Part shown: positions 5,149-6,846 of the stretch, one piece after another | How the letters are laid out: each line of letters begins with the position of its first letter | How positions within the stretch are numbered: the first letter of the stretch is position 1 | NCBI GenBank assembly: GCA_018899795.1 | Contig: JAHIHJ010000050.1 | Coordinates: forward strand, 1-6,846 | Direction of reading: 5' to 3' | Length of the DNA: 6,846 nucleotides | Origin: Methanobacteriota archaeon | GTDB lineage: Archaea > Halobacteriota > Methanosarcinia > Methanosarcinales > Methanoperedenaceae | The notes under the pieces: model-generated | What the model saw: the letters and a program-made list of their open reading frames with translations, nothing else | Databases searched by the model: none | What the model was told of the DNA's origin: nothing | Translations under genes and position numbers: made by a program

Positions 5149-5171
5149 ACCATATTTGTGGTAAATATGGT
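5149..5171 (+). promoter_or_regulatory. 9-bp perfect hairpin covering the transposase start codons
   Basis: ACCATATTT (5149-5157) and AAATATGGT (5163-5171) are perfect complements around a 5-base loop, GTGGT. GTG 5158 lies in the loop and ATG 5167 lies in the 3' arm. In RNA this hairpin could mask translation initiation; as DNA it could be a repressor site. Confidence 0.6.
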
Positions 5172-5637
5172 TCGACCCCGTGGAGAAATCAACGTAATAT
5201 GCCAAAATGAGAAATGCAAGTATTACCTAAAAGAAGAAAGTAAAGATATAATAAAACGTGGCAAGTACAATACAGGTCATCAAAGATATTATTGTAATCA
5301 CTGCAAGACATTTTTCATGGAGACTAAGGGAACCCCTTTATTTCACAAACATCTTACGAAATCTGAAATAATCAACATCTGCAAGCATCTTGTGGAGAAA
5401 AATGGTATTCGATCGATCGAACGAATAACTGGTCATCATAGGGATACCATAGGGGATTTGATAGAAGATCTTGCATTACACGCTGAATTTGTAAACTCCA
5501 TTCTTCTTCAGGATATTAAGCTTGGACCATTTGAAGTTGATGAAATGTGGTCATTCATAAAAAAAAACAAAAGAACATTGAGCCAGGAAGCCCTAATTCA
5601 GATATCGAAGGTGATGCCTGGTTATTCACTTTCATAA
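5158..5637 (+). CDS. IS1-family transposase, upstream frame (zinc finger, HTH, first catalytic Asp)
   Basis: This 159-residue frame starts at GTG 5158 (ATG 5167 is the alternative, giving MVRPRGE). It has an N-terminal zinc-binding module with Cys15 and Cys20, then Cys46 and Cys49 in YYCNHCKTFF, as in IS1 InsA. A helix-turn-helix region follows at about 68-105. It ends in GPFEVDEMWSF, whose Asp128 is the likely first residue of the DDE triad. Beyond Lys136 the residues no longer match the family, and the correct continuation is in the -1 frame. Made alone, the product would bind the IS ends and could act as a repressor, as InsA does. No strong ribosome-binding site is seen, and the start is embedded in a hairpin, which suggests weak expression. 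The promoter probably overlaps IRL. Confidence 0.85.
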   Translation: MVNMVRPRGEINVICQNEKCKYYLKEESKDIIKRGKYNTGHQRYYCNHCKTFFMETKGTPLFHKHLTKSEIINICKHLVEKNGIRSIERITGHHRDTIGDLIEDLALHAEFVNSILLQDIKLGPFEVDEMWSFIKKNKRTLSQEALIQISKVMPGYSLS

Positions 5638-6164
5638 CGAGAGGATCATATCTTATTGTAGCTTATGAGATTGGAAAACGAACAAGAGAATCCTGCAAAA
5701 GATTATTTGAAAAAGTTTTTGATAGAGTGCAATTACCATTTCCAGATGTGAAAATTCAGATATTCTCTGATGGGAATGATGATTACACATCCACTATTCC
5801 GGAATATTATGCAGAGAGTTGCGTTGACTATGGACAATTAATAAAAATTAGGGTCGGCGGTAAAGTCGTTGATAAAATTAAGAAAGTCATATATGGAACT
5901 CCTATTATTGATGATATAGAGACAACTGATATCGAAAATATGAATAGTATTTGTCGTGAAAGATTGGGCAGATTTGTTAGGAAAACAAAATGCTTTTCAA
6001 AAAAGAAAACACGTCATGTAAATGCTTTCGAATTGTTTCATTTTTATTGGAACTTCATGGATAAATTGACAAAGACTGAGACTCCTGCAATGCTGGAAGG
6101 TTTAGCCGATTATCAATGGAATTGGGAGCAATTTTTTAATTTTTCATTAAGTATTCTAAATTAG
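5547..6164 (+). CDS. IS1-family transposase, downstream frame (catalytic C-terminal part)
   Basis: This frame supplies the rest of the DDE domain, reached by a -1 shift in the A9 tract at 5559-5567. The fused product would be about 335 residues. Asp205 of the fusion (IFSDGNDD) and Glu260 (TTDIENMN) are the likely second and third catalytic residues. They are followed by the IS1 hallmark ERLGRFVRKTKCFSKKK and a C-terminal helical region ending just inside the right inverted repeat. An ATG at 5547 exists, but its first seven codons overlap the upstream frame and have no ribosome-binding site, so independent translation is unlikely. If the frame change is an indel rather than programmed shifting, the copy is dead but could be moved by a related transposase. 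Confidence 0.85.
   Translation: MVIHKKKQKNIEPGSPNSDIEGDAWLFTFITRGSYLIVAYEIGKRTRESCKRLFEKVFDRVQLPFPDVKIQIFSDGNDDYTSTIPEYYAESCVDYGQLIKIRVGGKVVDKIKKVIYGTPIIDDIETTDIENMNSICRERLGRFVRKTKCFSKKKTRHVNAFELFHFYWNFMDKLTKTETPAMLEGLADYQWNWEQFFNFSLSILN
5562..5568 (+). promoter_or_regulatory. -1 frameshift slippery heptamer A_AAA_AAC
   Basis: In the upstream frame the codons read ATA AAA AAA AAC. The last seven bases form A AAA AAC in exactly the phase needed for simultaneous -1 slippage, after which CAA AAG AAC continues in the downstream frame. IS1 itself uses an A6C slippery site. A clear downstream stem was not identified by eye. Confidence 0.65.
6130..6144 (+). terminator. T-tract near the IS right end
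   Basis: ATTTTTTAATTTTTC lies within the last transposase codons, just before the right inverted repeat. It could end the transposase transcript, or stop transcripts entering from the interrupted toxin gene. This is a weak call based on base composition only. Confidence 0.25.
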
Positions 6165-6173
6165 GACATTGCC
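6146..6173 (-). repeat. IS right terminal inverted repeat (IRR)
   Basis: Read on the minus strand it begins GGCAATGTCCTA and keeps ATACTTAAT at positions 20-28, matching IRL at 24 of 28 bases. It overlaps the last codons of the transposase. Confidence 0.92.
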
Positions 6174-6181
6174 GATAATGC
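6174..6181 (+). repeat. Target site duplication, right copy
   Basis: GATAATGC is an exact copy of 5095-5102. The toxin reading frame resumes directly after it at 6182. Confidence 0.95.
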
Positions 6182-6580
6182 TACTGAAGCATGTGAGAAG
6201 TTCATAAGACGAGTGAAAAATGGACTTTTCGGGGGTTATATCTCTCCTTATGTGGCAGGAGAGATGATACATGCTATTATATATTCCGAAGAAATTCGAC
6301 AGGATAAGAAACCTGGATATTTGTTCGATATTTTGGAAACAATTGTTTCTTCCAACGCTGAATGGTTCATACCACAAAATAACGATTTTTGTTTATTTTC
6401 CAGGCTTAGAGAAGTTGATAATAGAGTAGAAGATGGGGATATTCTTCATGCAACATGCGCAAAGATCCTCAACATACCACTTGTGACAATAGATGGGAGA
6501 TTATTGAAAAGTCGGGGATTAATAAATCAAGGCATAGAAATTTTGCATCCAACTCAGGTTATCAATAAATAAACAGGTGA

Positions 6581-6846
6581 AATTGTGTTTCATGGACAAC
6601 ATCAGGAGACGATTGGGTTGATAAAACATATATAAGCTTCCACAGCTCTGAAGCATCCAATGCCAGCCAGCGCCCCAAACTCGTCATAAACTACACCACA
6701 GGCGGCATCCCCTCTAACCCGTCGCCGTCCATCGCCTCCTTCTCCCCAAGCAGCCTGACCCTAAATTACTCGATCAACTCCACCACCCCCTTCACCGTGA
6801 CCACAGACCAGCCTGTCAGCAGCGCCTGGTACCTCAACGGCGCCAA
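6581..6846 (+). pseudogene. 5'-truncated DNRLRE/Ig-like surface-protein fragment running off the right edge
   Basis: The frame is open from just after TGA 6578-6580 to the window end, with no usable start codon in its first part. It begins only 9 bases after the toxin stop. It encodes VSWTTSGDDWVDK joined to TYISFHSSEASNASQRPKL and then VINYTTGG, the end of a DNRLRE domain. In the gene at 1095 the matching motifs (WTNSGGDWYDR and YIAFYSSNHSNPDQTPKL) are separated by about 55 residues, so this copy appears internally shortened as well as 5'-truncated. Next come PSIASFSPSSLTLNYSINST and SSAWYLNGA, the Ig-like module that is decayed at 3993-4087. It has no secretion signal and is probably a relic or recombination donor. 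The downstream part could belong to a longer gene beyond the window. Confidence 0.65.

Larger units (their letters stand above)
5103..6173 (+). mobile_element. IS1-family insertion sequence, complete, 1071 bp
   Basis: The element begins and ends with imperfect 28-bp terminal inverted repeats (5103-5130 and 6146-6173; 24 of 28 match by eye), whose outer 12 bases, GGCAATGTCCTA, are perfect. It is flanked by the 8-bp duplication GATAATGC and carries an IS1-type zinc-finger/HTH/DDE transposase in two overlapping frames. It sits inside vapC in the same orientation. The exact duplication and the otherwise intact host gene indicate recent transposition. Whether the element is still mobile depends on whether the frame change in the A9 tract is programmed or a mutation. 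Confidence 0.93.
5044..6572 (+). pseudogene. vapC: VapC-like PIN-domain toxin gene split by an IS1-family element
   Basis: The 5' part (ATG 5044 to 5102) encodes MPSFFIDTSVLISTIKTDN. The 3' part resumes at 6182 and ends at TAA 6570-6572. Removing 5103-6173 and one copy of the 8-bp duplication joins them in frame into a 149-residue PIN-domain protein. The expected acidic metal-binding residues are all present: Asp7 (FIDTSVL), Glu47 (SPYVAGEM), Asp106 (EDGDILHA) and Asp124 (VTIDGRLL). Before insertion it was therefore probably an active RNase toxin paired with the upstream antitoxin. As it stands, the N-terminal piece reads into the IS and lacks most catalytic residues. A GTG-started C-terminal fragment from 6213 would lack Asp7. 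No other lesion is visible, so the disruption looks recent. Confidence 0.9.

Noticed and set aside
6156..6377. A 73-residue minus-strand frame over the toxin 3' half
   Set aside because: It is opposite the PIN-domain coding sequence, spans the IS junction and shows no motif.
6213..6572. A separate gene starting at GTG 6213
   Set aside because: It is the 3' part of the interrupted toxin. The frame joins exactly to 5044-5102 once the insertion is removed, and alone it lacks the first catalytic Asp.

Overview
The window looks like an accessory region of a Methanosarcinales-type archaeon, possibly an ANME-2d (Methanoperedenaceae) relative. The grounds are a DNRLRE/disaggregatase-type surface protein with many N-glycosylation sequons and an EF-hand (dockerin-like) tail, an acylphosphatase-like domain joined to a coiled coil, an archaeal-style IS1-family element, AT-rich promoters, T-tract 3' ends and two VapBC/MazEF-type toxin-antitoxin (TA) loci. 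This assignment rests on recalled family resemblance, not on a search. All supported genes are on the + strand.

Layout, left to right. Positions 1-480 hold no gene but several intergenic repeats (called here Q, P and R). A small acylphosphatase-like/coiled-coil protein gene follows (481-1032). Next comes a C-rich leader and a large surface-protein gene (1095-2854) broken by one frameshift late in its DNRLRE domain. A P repeat and a compact mazEF-like operon (3096-3664) come next, then an R repeat, a small relic of a helix-rich, antitoxin-like gene (3755-3859), a second C-rich leader and a heavily decayed surface-protein remnant ending in an EF-hand domain (3956-4385). After another P-Q-R repeat cluster comes vapB (4768-5034) with its vapC partner (5044-6572), which is split by a 1071-bp IS1-family element (5103-6173). 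The right edge carries a 5'-truncated third surface-protein fragment (6581-6846).

The best-supported event is the IS insertion. It has 28-bp imperfect terminal inverted repeats and an exact 8-bp target duplication (GATAATGC). Removing the element plus one duplicate restores a 149-codon PIN-domain toxin. The element's transposase is split over two frames at an A9 run carrying a canonical -1 slippery heptamer. Its left end carries two perfect palindromes, one next to the terminal repeat and one over the start codons.

The larger pattern is modular: a surface-protein gene or fragment, then a P/Q/R intergenic repeat block, then a small gene or TA operon, then the next surface-protein piece. The surface genes are decayed to different degrees while the small genes between them are mostly intact. 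This suggests an array shaped by recombination between repeated parts. Whether it does anything, such as supplying silent donor cassettes for surface variation, is open.
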